Below, piece after piece: positions 54,716 through 64,000 of a DNA stretch of 64,000 nt. Every line of letters starts with the position of its first letter. The first letter of the stretch is position 1. The notes below the pieces were generated by a model. That model made no database searches. It was not told the DNA's origin and saw only the letters and a list, made by a program, of their open reading frames with translations. The position numbers and the translations under genes are program-made. Origin of the DNA: Trichostrongylus colubriformis (Eukaryota; Nematoda; Chromadorea; Rhabditida; Trichostrongylidae); NCBI GenBank assembly GCA_963978905.1, contig OZ022256.1, positions 31,769,426-31,833,425 on the forward strand, given 5' to 3'.

Positions 54716-57127
54716 ATTATACAGTGACTTGTAGGATTTAACCAGCATTGCTGGTCTGTGTGAACTTTGTTCCTATATGCATATTTTACACCCATACCTT
54801 ACAATTTTTGGCATTTCTTTTGTTTTTGACCTTCGAAAGGAGTTGCAAGGCGATCTTTGGTCATGTCAAACATGAAAGTAAGGGCGCCGACAGGTGAGGT
54901 ACTGAAGGAAAAGTGAGCAAAATATGAAAATCTCGCCATATTGGAGCACTCCACCGTTGCTTGAACAAGGCTGTAGCTGCACACGAGCGAGGGTACGCAC
55001 AATAAGAGAAGGATGAGTGTGGAGAGAGGAGGTCACCAGCGTAACGCCCACTGCCTTATAAAGGCAGCCTTCATACTCTGCGGTAAAGGCGGCGGTGGTT
55101 GCGTCATCACAGCGTCTCGGGCGTGTACCGTTACGTGGACACGGCGACCGCATTCACCCCTATTTTTTTCCTTTCTCCTCTATATTGAGCTTGTTCTCAA
55201 ACTGTTTCTGTTTCGGTAGACAGAATAGAGCTGAATTTAGTTCAGTTTGAATAATTTCAGTTCACCCTTGGCTGATGAAAGAGTAAAGCATGCACTCATT
55301 CCATTTCTTGTGCTACGTATCATCCTTGCTTATATGTCAACACGACGGTATTGGAAAAGTAGATAAGGTTTTGCCCCAGCCTAAAGAGGAAGTAAGCTCG
55401 CCACTCATTGCCAAGCTCCTTACCCTAGTCTGAAGTGTACAAACGACCTAAACGCACTCGTAGAAATTCAATGCAATGCAAAAAATAAAAATTGCAAAAT
55501 TAACGCATGCAAAACGCTATCATCAACCAAGGTTTGACTGTGAGCATTTGAACAATAAATCCAACCATTTCGTCAACTGAAATGAAACCATTTAGAAACA
55601 GGTCTAATATAGCGAAGAGGTGAATAAAAGTAGGCGTAGATACGGTCGCCGCCATTCTTACGCAATCGCACGCCAACAGCAGTCATCTCGCGCGCTAACG
55701 TCATGCGTGTACACCGCTACGCGACATCCTGACATAAGGGTGCACATCCCTGTGTCTCCATCAGTGTCACTCTGCCTTGCTGCCTCTGAACGCAGCCACG
55801 CCCTACTGCCGGTACCATGGTGGAGTGAAGGCAGCTTAAGGGGTGGGCAGGCGAGATGGATGCTTTGTACACTCCGAATATTTGGAGAAGTGACCTTGAA
55901 AGTGGATGCTTTCTGCAACGATTCACTCTGTAAGACAGAAAGAAGTATGTGTCGCAATTTGCCGCTCTATTATGGGTATTGAGGTCATTTTTGTATTCTT
56001 CCAATTTCTATAGAACCGCTTTTCCTTCGAGAGGGTAACCATCTTGAAAGCAATCTTCTCGTCTGCAAAGGCTGCTAGAAATCGTACAAACTGCTGACTT
56101 CAGCAGTGTATCATCAGAGTTTGAACCATGTGCGTGAAACATCTTATAAGCACGGTAAAGAACAACTTTGGCACATTGCGTAATTTTTGTGGAATGTGGG
56201 AGTCGATGTGATCAGCACAGTAGAAAAAGAACGGAATGAAACGATTCAAAACCCGAGAAGGAGGAACCGGGGTACCCTCCCTCTCAATTGATCCCTTTCG
56301 TCACCTTTGCATCACTACCGGGTTCAGATGCAAATGGCGAACGACCAAACCGACCATGTGCGAACGTTCCCTTGCTCTTGAAGCGATTCACCCTGCAGAT
56401 GCCAAACGGAGTGAATGCAGCGCATGGAATTAGCGAAGAAGACCCTAAAGCTCACCTTTCCAGTGCGATATTCGCCTCTTCTGAACCAGATTGGTCGCCA
56501 CCTGGCAGTGCATTGAAAGGCACCAATAGGGTGAGGGTAAACTAAGATCTGGGAGTAGATTTTCTCTGAAACAAAACAAACCTTCTTCTCTAGAAAAGCA
56601 CTCTTCTCTAGAAAAGGTCACATGTGATGTAAATCGCATTAAAAAACGCGGCACGGGGTCTTATGACGATCCCGCAACATGGCATGTCGTTATGCGTTTA
56701 TGCTGCCAGGGGAGTCGCCATGGAGAGGGGGGACAAGAATCGCGGCCCGGCTGGTTCAGGCCTGGCCTGTCTTCACTCTGCTGTGGCTAGAGACGCAGAG
56801 GACCAAAGGGAAAGGGGATTTTCGGGTTCCTAGTCCTCGGTTTTTTCGCCGTTTTATGTCGTTCTTTCTCTACTGTTATACTGCTGAGCATCTCTACTTT
56901 CGTAATCCCCCCATTTGCTAAATTAACCCCTACCGGAGTCTTTAGCCTGCAGTTCAAAACAGTTATCCTTCCGTCTCATGATGTTAGAGCAAGCATCCGT
57001 AGTGATGACACACCTTTACAACATACTGAAAACATGTACGTTTATCTTTTTCAGTACCATAAACTCGAAACATACCGGCAGAGGGTGCTCCTGATAGGAG
57101 AGGCATGAGATTCCCGCTGTAGATCTG
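54716..57127. other. no gene recognised
   Basis: Several short frames on both strands overlap without conserved motifs. A frame near 56060-56130 (+) reads RLQRLLEIVQTADFSSVSSE but is short. The stretch 56650-56880 has the GC-rich style of the HEL-C repeats, with weak similarity only. CTCTAGAAAAG is doubled at 56588-56616. Confidence 0.35.
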
Positions 57128-57827
57128 TTGGGTGTATGCAGAATAAATGGCCAAAACAGACCACTTTTTTCAGAACGTCATAACTTCGCTCAGACACAAC
57201 TTTATTTGTCGAAATGAAAACCATCAGAATCTACAAAATTTTGCCAACGATCTGGTAAAGAAAATATGCCATAAAAATCTGGTTTGCGAGAATCATTAAA
57301 GTCAACAATGGCATTTCCAACATGCATACTACCAGCGAATCTTTTCGGACGCAGGTTTGCATCGAGAACACGGAAACAAGGTAATCCGTTGGGAATAGGT
57401 TTGGGGAATACGGGGAGTGATGGATAGTCTCGATGCCTAACTGCATCAGTTTTTGCCGGGTGCGCAGAACAACGCAAAAACCCCACACTTCGTAAGTCAC
57501 CCGGCAAAAACTGGTGCAGTTAGTCATCGAGACTCTCCCTCACCCCCTTTATTCCCCAGACCTATCCCCAACGGATGACCACTTTTTCCGGGTTTTCGAT
57601 GCAAACCTGCGTCAGAAGGAGTTCGCCGATACGATGCAGATTAAAAATGCCATTGTTGACTTTATCAATTCTCGCAATCCAGAATTTCATCATGATGGCA
57701 TAGTTTCTTTATCAGATCGTTGGCAAGGTTGTGTAGATCCGAATGGTTTTTATTTCGACCAATAAAGTTGTGTCTGTGCGAAGTTGTGGCCAGTTATGTT
57801 TTGGCCATTTATTTTGCACACACCTAA
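57128..57827. mobile_element. palindromic (fold-back) mariner of two inverted 3' halves
   Basis: Both ends resemble mariner ends (TTGGGTGTATGCAGAATAAA at 57128; the complement of TTTTGCACACACCTAA at 57827, followed by TA). The minus-strand frame 57507-57202 and the plus-strand frame 57514-57765 both encode the C-terminal third of a mariner transposase: RVFDANLRPKRFAG with WQNFVDSDGFHF, and SPDLSPTDDHFFRVFD with WQGCVDPNGFYF. The arms meet near 57495 at CACCCGGCAAAAACTG-type sequence. There is no 5' half of the gene. The arms have diverged, so the inversion is old. Confidence 0.85.
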
Positions 57828-58093
57828 TATATCTGATTACTTTACGAAAAGAGCTCAGTTGTTTTCCGAAAAGCGCCCAGTTGTCTATCAAAAAAGCCCT
57901 ACGAAATTGTCGGCAATTGGATAGTGAAGTGATTCTAGTGCTGATTCTGTAGCTAGCGATTACGAATTGCAAAAGCGCATCAGTGCTGTTATCCAGGAAG
58001 AACATTTTCCTAATTGCTCGACTTCTGGAATAGCATCGCAATTCTTTGATTCACTGTGATTCATTCTTTCTATTGCAAGGTGGAATACCGAGC

Positions 58094-58268
58094 TATAGTT
58101 CGTTTCGGAGCGCCTGACAGGGCGTGGCCAGCGGACTTGGGTGAACGTGTATCAAACTCTCTCACCCTGCCACACACTCTCACTCTCGCCACGTACATAC
58201 GCTCCCTTTGGTCACTCACCCATGTTCGTAGGCCACGCCCTGTCAGGCGCTCCGAAATGAACTGTATA
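58094..58268. mobile_element. MITE family J, copy 1, upstream of the NHR gene
   Basis: Ends pair over about 40 bases (TTTCGGAGCGCCTGACAGGG at left, complement at right). The centre has CTCTCTCACCCTGCCACACA. Copy 2 at 61711-61833 shares the centre and the CAGT start with TA flanks. It ends about 245 bases before the first coding base of the NHR gene, in the likely promoter region. Confidence 0.75.
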
Positions 58269-58513
58269 TTGCATCTTCATCCTTCCGAAGACAGCAGAAA
58301 CAGATTTGAAAATCGTTCAGAAATGCTCAGTAAAATCATAAGGAAAAATTGTTGCATAGCAGATTTTCGACCAGCGTTATCCGTCACTCGAATCAGAGAG
58401 CAACTTAAATGTATAAACTCTTCATGATAATTTCGACCGTCTTCACAACCATCTCGGAACCTGTCAATGTTTGCAAGTACTACAATCAAATATTGTGGGT
58501 TTAGCGATTTCCG

Positions 58514-61500
58514 ATGCTGACCGCTCCAGCGGATTTATTGCCGAATGCAACTGCTCCAACGTGCTGTGTATGTGGATCAGCGGGAGCTCAAATTCATTAT
58601 AGAGGCATGGCGTGCGGGTGAGTGTCATATTTGAAGGTTTCACGGAACGGCAATCCATTCCTTCAAACAGATAAATTTTTGTACGCTTTTGTGTATTTTT
58701 CCGTTAAGTACGTGCGAGGTGTCCAATTAAGCAAGAAATCGTTGCAGTTGCCACATGCACGTTTTTGAAAGACACACTTATGAAATAAAGCGACTGTGAA
58801 AGTGCTTCCGAAATCTTCAAACTTCTATGACTGCGCATTTTTGTCTAAAAGAAGTTGACAGCCTCGTGAAAAATGCATATGATCACAGTGCATCGAGCAA
58901 GTAGAAAAGTGTTTAATGTTACCAACATTTCCTCCAAGAAACAAGATGTACCGCTTGCTTAATGGTGAGCCTAATTCCGTAAATTGACCACTATTTGTGC
59001 ACCTGCCATATCAAGAACCATTCGCCCCCATTCTTTTGATTCGACAAGATCGGCGATTTATAGCGTTTACCGTACAAACAAATTCGCGTTAACAGTACTA
59101 CCACCACGGGTGAGCGACGCTAATAGCGCTTGAGCGGCTGAATTGTACTTGTAGATTGTAGAAACGCTTCCACATGCATTACTACTTGTTCGATTCCATT
59201 CCAGGAGCTGCAAGATTTTTTTCGTTCGTGCTATCCAGAGATCTGTACGATTTTTGTGCAAAAACAACGGCGAATGTGTTATAACCAAAGGTGAGATTTT
59301 CAGATTTTATCGGTAGTATCCATTTCTGTCTCTCATAACCAGCAATCCACACAGCACCATATGAAACCCACATGATCACAATACATATATAGCCTTTGTT
59401 GTTCTTTTGGGAACACAAGGAACTATAACATAGTAATACAAGAAATTATGACCCATGAGACATAAGGGTCACTGCAAAAAGTGGAGGTGTGACATACCTA
59501 TTGTGTGAGCTCCGTCATTAGTCACGCCTAACAGCCCGGCCAATACAGTCTACTGCTGAGAGCTCTTGGATAGATAATGCATTCCTCAAATGAGAACCCC
59601 TTTTACACATAGAACTTGTAGTGAAGACCACGAGGCTCCTTTCATTCACTAGAATGAAGCTAGAAGCACATCCTCCAGCATCAGGAATTCCATGGCTATT
59701 ACATGAGGGCACCGCATATCTTTTGCGAACAGTTGAGCGCAATTGGTCTGATGGAGAACATCACACGATTTGACGCAACACTGTTTCCAGCTCACCTTCC
59801 ATACATTTCAATAGAGCACGATTTTTTTGGAAGGTGCCAGTGGGAATAAAATCAATCTAACGACTTGTGAGGCAAATTATGCTGTATAGTTTTTTCTATA
59901 GGAGAAAGAGGGCAATCGGTGATTCTGCTAATAATGGTGTATCAGCTATTGAAGTTTTCAGAAACGAGGAATTCGTGCAGAGCGTGCCGTTACATGAAGT
60001 GTCTGAAAGCCAATATGACTGAGCAAGGTAGATGCAGTTGTCAGCAGTATGGGAGATCTATCCCACTTTTTGCTTTAAAAAAGTCGACAGGAACAGTTCT
60101 AATACGGGACTGCATTTACGAATAACGCATTACATTTTTTTCCGATTTCATTTAACAGATGTTGGCCGCTTCAAAAGAAGCTCGAAAGCTGGCAGACAAA
60201 ACTACCCTGTGGTACCTTACGTACGAACGAGTGAATGGAAGCTGCAGCTGGTGATCTTTTTTGATTGCACATTAGATCTTTTATACGAGATGTATACAAG
60301 GAATTTCAGAATGAGCTGCCGGACTCGACAAGTATTGGCATTCACTTTGTAAATGATCTGATAAATGCTTCAAAAGCTCTGGACTACGCTAAGACACTTG
60401 TTTTTATAGAAAGGTACACAACGCTTAAATCAGAAATCAAAACATTCAGAACAAGTACAAATGTGATAACTCGCTAACGATAGAGAAAATGGGATAGGTG
60501 CATTCAAAACCACAAAAATTTCGAGGCAACTGATGTTTTCGTTTGAAGACAGAGATAGGGTGATATGTAATGAGAACTCCAAAAATGGGTCACGCCAATG
60601 AAAGTCAAGGATCTATGAAGACTGTACGTGGCGAAATTTCCGATGAAAAAAGGTGCTCCCGAGCTTCATAAGCGCCGCTATCGTCAGCAGCCGTCACCTA
60701 TTCCCCCCCCCCTTTCCCCTGCACGGCCCGCCCCTTTTAAGAATAAACGGTGGAGAGGTCTTTATTCTCGGATTTATGACCCTTTCAGTCCGTTTTTTCA
60801 TTTTCGCACTATTGGACACATCGTGGTTCTCACTTTATGATTTGCCTCATTCGACCTGAATCACTCCTATCACTGCTTTCAAGGGGTTCTGGAGAAATAC
60901 TAAGCAACGGGAATAAGAGAGGATATCAATCGTCAAAAGAAGAACATCAGAAAGTACCTTGTACACTCGGAATCGCGGAAGTGTAAGGACACGTGGCGCA
61001 CGCTCCCATTCTCATGGTGCAAGGATCAAACCCGCATTGAAGTCCACCCAGGCTAAACAAGCCAAGCAGGTCAAAAGCGCTAATATGTACATCGGCTGGC
61101 CCCGCAGATCATTTTACAAGCCAAACTGCATTCACCTGTGCCCACGATTTCGAATGGAAGTAGAATGCGCGGCACATGCCAGCAAGAGTCGCCAAAAAAC
61201 TTTATTTTCTGTCCTTTATGATCGAAGTGCTCTGATCTCTTTTTCATACATGTGCAAAAGGTTTCTGATTGCTCGCAATTCTCTTTTGGGATACAGAGAA
61301 AACAGAAGATGGTCACATTGGGATGTACAGTAGCGCTCAAAAGTTATCGGCCAAACACTTTTGTGTCATAACTTTTTTTCTACTTGACCATATTTGACAG
61401 AACTTTAATGTGGTGCTGAACCTATTGTCAACATTTTCTTCAACTTGAGTGTCGCTTGACTCCTTTCATGATTTTTTTCACAAGAATTTACTACAAAACC

Positions 61501-62798
61501 ACCGAAGAAAAGGAAAAGGCTCAGTCAAAGAAAACGGCTTCTTTACAAAAACAAAAAGAGCAAGCCTCAGAGAACATTAATATTTTGTAGAAAGACCACG
61601 ACTTTTGATGACAGCGGCACAGCGGGACGGCATAGGGATGGCACTCCAAAAACAAAAAATTTCATATAACCACGTAACCTACACCGTTGAGCGCCAAAAC
61701 TGACAACGTACAGTCCATTTCCCGACGGCTGGCAGGGCGAGGCCTACGGATTTGTATCGATCTCTCTCACCCCGCCACACACTCTCACCCAACTCTGTAG
61801 GCCACGCCCTGCCAGCCTTCGGGAACTGGACTGTACTTGGAGACACTGCATACTATATTTAGTATGCAGTGTCTCCAAGTACAACATACTAAAATCTTAA
61901 ATCGGTCCAGTCGCAAAAAAGTTACAAGTGAAAAACCCAAGTGGAAGACCATTTGGCCGAAGACTTCTGAGCGCTACTGTATCCACAGAACCCTCTTCAC
62001 TGAACCACTAAAATCTTTGAAAATTCGAACATTTACGCAGACAAAAAAGTATGGGAACACTGTTTCAAATCATTTCTTGAGAGGAGCACCGTCAGAATAA
62101 GTTCTCGCTTTTGCATTTACATGTACTTGATCTCTTATATTTTTCTTGCCTAAAAGCAGAAGTATTTTTGATGATTGGTTGATTTTTTTGGCAATATGCC
62201 AATGCCTATTATCCACTTCAACAAATTCAGATTATGCGACAACCATAACTCGCTGCGTACCTCATTTGAATATTCAATGGATACGTCACTCTCAGACGTA
62301 CTCGCAAAACCGCATCTTTGCTGTGAAAGAACGCCCGTTAGTTAGTCTGAACACACATGAGGCCAAGGTAAACAAAATGTTCCATTTTCAATTTAGATAG
62401 GATGGAATGAGGACCAATTCATAGAGCAAGATAACATTCTGGATATTCTGAAGCAGGTCTACTGTCGCACAGTCACCCACTTTGCCGATTTCGTTGCTGT
62501 TTGCCCTGAGTTAAGCCTTTTGGAGGAAAAAGATCGGGTATTTTTTGCATTCATTATTTAATGATACTGCATTGGGTTAAAGAAAGCCAGGGCGAATGCT
62601 CAAAAGTGGTAAACTCGAAGCAGTGCCTTTTTACAAATTCGTTTGATTTTTATCACTTCAGCTTTCCATCTGCAGTGCGAATTATTGCGGAGTTGTACTA
62701 CTTATGATGGTATATAATTCATACTTACGGGGTTGCGAAGGAATACTCTTCCCACATGGATTCAAATACAGCCTATCGCAGAGGAGAGAGGATGACGA
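58514..62798 (+). CDS. nuclear hormone receptor, N-terminal 278 codons (3' part not found)
   Basis: Exons read as 58514-58617, 59205-59290, 59962-60027, 60159-60230, 60290-60413, 62231-62336, 62397-62537 and 62662-62798; phases agree at each junction. An in-frame TAG precedes the ATG, with an acceptor-like GTTTAG nine bases before it. Residues 17-77 form a complete DNA-binding domain: Cys17, 20, 34, 37 and Cys53, 59, 69, 72, with the exact C-x2-C-x13-C-x2-C and C-x5-C-x9-C-x2-C spacing. The P-box region reads CGSCKIFF, not the usual CEGCKG or CNGCKG. A hinge follows, then ligand-binding helices (LKQVYCRTVTHFADFVAVCP, NYCGVVLLMM, GILFPHGFKY). The remaining roughly 100 or more residues are not found. 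The boundary between exons 4 and 5 is the least certain. It should be a nuclear, ligand- or orphan-type transcription factor; the member is not identified. Confidence 0.85.
61577..61645 (-). pseudogene. Tc1-family transposase C-terminus
   Basis: The minus strand reads AIPMPSRCAAVIKSRGLSTKY and a TAA at 61579-61577; M-P-x-R-x-x-A-V-I-x-x-x-G-x-x-T-x-Y is the usual end of Tc1 transposases. Nothing upstream of it survives. Confidence 0.7.
61711..61833. mobile_element. MITE family J, copy 2, nested in the Tc1 relic
   Basis: CAGTCCATTTCCCGACGGCT and the complement (AGCCTTCGGGAACTGGACTG) are its ends, each beside TA (61709-61710; 61834-61835). The centre TCTCTCTCACCCCGCCACAC matches copy 1 at 58094-58268. 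CAGT ends and TA target place it in the Tc1/mariner group. Confidence 0.8.
61833..61882. repeat. 23-base perfect stem-loop
   Basis: GTACTTGGAGACACTGCATAC (61833 onward, arm to 61855) pairs exactly with 61860-61882 over a four-base loop. It abuts MITE J copy 2 inside the Tc1 relic. Confidence 0.85.
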
Positions 62799-64000
62799 GT
62801 GAGCACTGTTTTTCCTAGTGGGCATTTTATTGTTAGTTGCATACATTCCTACAGCTTGAAAGTCAAAGTAAAAGTAAAACAGTAAAGCCAAGGTGAAAGA
62901 TTGCATTTCAAGGGCACCTCGAGGGGTTAGGGATAATTTCGGCAGATTGCAGAATATAAAAGCGGGGATAAGTAGTGCAACAAAAGAGGAAGACCGGAAT
63001 GAAACCTCCAAGTATATAGGAAACTGCACCATTTTTTACGCTTCTGTAACCAATCTATGTGTGTGATAGATACACAATAGAGAAAAATTCGATCGTATGT
63101 TATAATAAATGAGGAGGTGCGAACAGTTGTCACACGACGTTGTGTCACACGGTGGGTGACCTGTTGAAAAAGCGCGACGGTAAGGAGTTAAATAGTGATG
63201 TGAAATACTCAAGAGGAGAGTGCGTTTTAGGTGGGAGAAGGAAAGCCGTTGTATCGGAAAAAGGAGGATTCAACAAGTAATTCTCAGCACTGTATTTATG
63301 AAAGCATACCCGCCAATAGGCAGTTTATTGAGTCAGGCGAAACAAGTCAGCCATAATGTCAAAGAAGGGTTATTAAACAAGCAAAAACGATTCGAGCGAT
63401 TCGATTATAGGGAAATGTACACGGTAAAGCTTAGTGTAAAGAAATTAGGATAGCCCTGTGAAGAGTAGTGAACCTGGATTTAGAGTATCATAAGGTCAGA
63501 ATAGTAAAGAGTAGTAAAGAGTAGAACAAAACAGTCAATATTTGTGGGAAACATGTGTCCAAGAATGTGCGAAAGGGCGATCGAAAGTCGGTGTGAGTGA
63601 ATGAGTTCATTCAACTACAAGTAATAAGGTATGGCCAAAGCATGGGTGAAAATACTGCAGAGAATAAGCAGGCTTTTTGACTTGACAATAAGCATGTGAA
63701 GTCAATAAGCAGGGCGAGTAGGCAGTCTTCGAAAAAGTTGTTCGAAAGTACAAGAGCCGAAATGTGAGTGGTACAGGGTCAGAGGAAAGCAAAATATACA
63801 GGAAGAAGTGACGAGTCGCCTCACAGTAACTGAGCGTTGCCGTAGTTCATATGAAACCGATAGGAGCTATTGACGCTGCATCTGCGCCCCCTCCCCTATT
63901 CTTGCCTCTATCGACCGAATCGACGGTCATTAGAGGCAAGCATATGAAAAAAAAAGTTTGACGAAGCTAGAAAATCCAGTGGTCAGAAGTGTCTTAAGTG
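62799..64000. other. probable intron of the NHR gene; no further exon found
   Basis: The last recognised exon ends at a strong donor (GA/GTGAGC at 62799). A following exon should start with one base completing a codon; no acceptor in this stretch opens a ligand-binding-like frame. The + ORF at 63220-63453 and minus ORFs at 62682-63148 lack motifs of the family. Confidence 0.4.

Larger units (their letters stand above)
61328..61979 (-). mobile_element. Tc1-like relic in the fifth NHR intron
   Basis: CAGTAGCGCTCAAAAGTTAT (61328) and the complement ending GAGCGCTACTG (61979) stand beside TA on both sides (61326-61327; 61980-61981). It carries only the last part of a Tc1 transposase, and within it MITE J copy 2 and a perfect stem-loop. 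The family is shared with 52041-53010. Confidence 0.8.

Noticed and set aside
55620..55982. 120-codon + strand ORF with overlapping antisense ORFs
   Set aside because: Three overlapping frames of similar length and no motif; typical of GC-rich non-coding sequence.

Overview
The window looks like repeat-rich DNA from a nematode, probably a clade V (strongylid- or hookworm-like) species. This rests on nematode-type nuclear hormone receptor (NHR) exons with introns as short as 59-60 bases, and on dense Tc1/mariner, RTE, CR1, Penelope-like and Helitron-like elements. No bacterial, plasmid or viral operon structure is seen. The species call is inference.

Host genes are sparse and on the + strand. 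The best is an NHR gene starting near 58514. Its eight readable exons run to 62798 and encode a complete two-zinc-finger DNA-binding domain, a hinge and the first part of a ligand-binding domain; the 3' end is not found in the window. A second NHR is represented by ligand-binding-domain exons at 11793-12041 and, probably, 17919-18023. A few further exon-like stretches (3732-4087, 17383-17665, 50529-51106 and others) are given with low confidence.

Layout: 1-4.3 kb, decayed coding blocks of unknown kind. 4.5-6.4 kb, two tandem arrays. 6.7-7.7 kb, a 5'-truncated Penelope-like element with a GIY-YIG domain. 7.8-17.3 kb, dispersed Helitron-like repeats (about 146-base internal units, hairpin plus CTGG 3' ends) that surround the second NHR exon and fill its putative last intron. 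18.6-25.5 kb, a CR1-type retrotransposon into which an RTE-type element is inserted. 25.5-27.0 kb, a Tc1 element with 550-base inverted arms. 29.5-30.5 kb, a mariner relic. 32.4-34.2 kb, MITE-like elements including a perfect 74-base palindrome. 36.4-38.0 kb, the best-bounded Helitron-like element. 38.9-40.3, 45.5-48.8 and 53.8-54.7 kb, nested and internally deleted mariners. 52.0-53.0 kb, a Tc1 relic. 57.1-57.8 kb, a palindromic mariner. 58.1-62.8 kb, the NHR gene, with one MITE upstream and a stack of nested elements in one intron.

Nearly all mobile-element coding regions are broken by frameshifts, stops or deletions, so the window records past bursts of transposition. The sequence signal of greatest biological weight is the pair of NHR genes and the elements around them. 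The most unusual structural signals are the Helitron-like termini, the two fold-back Tc1/mariner elements and the single internal deletion shared by three mariner copies.
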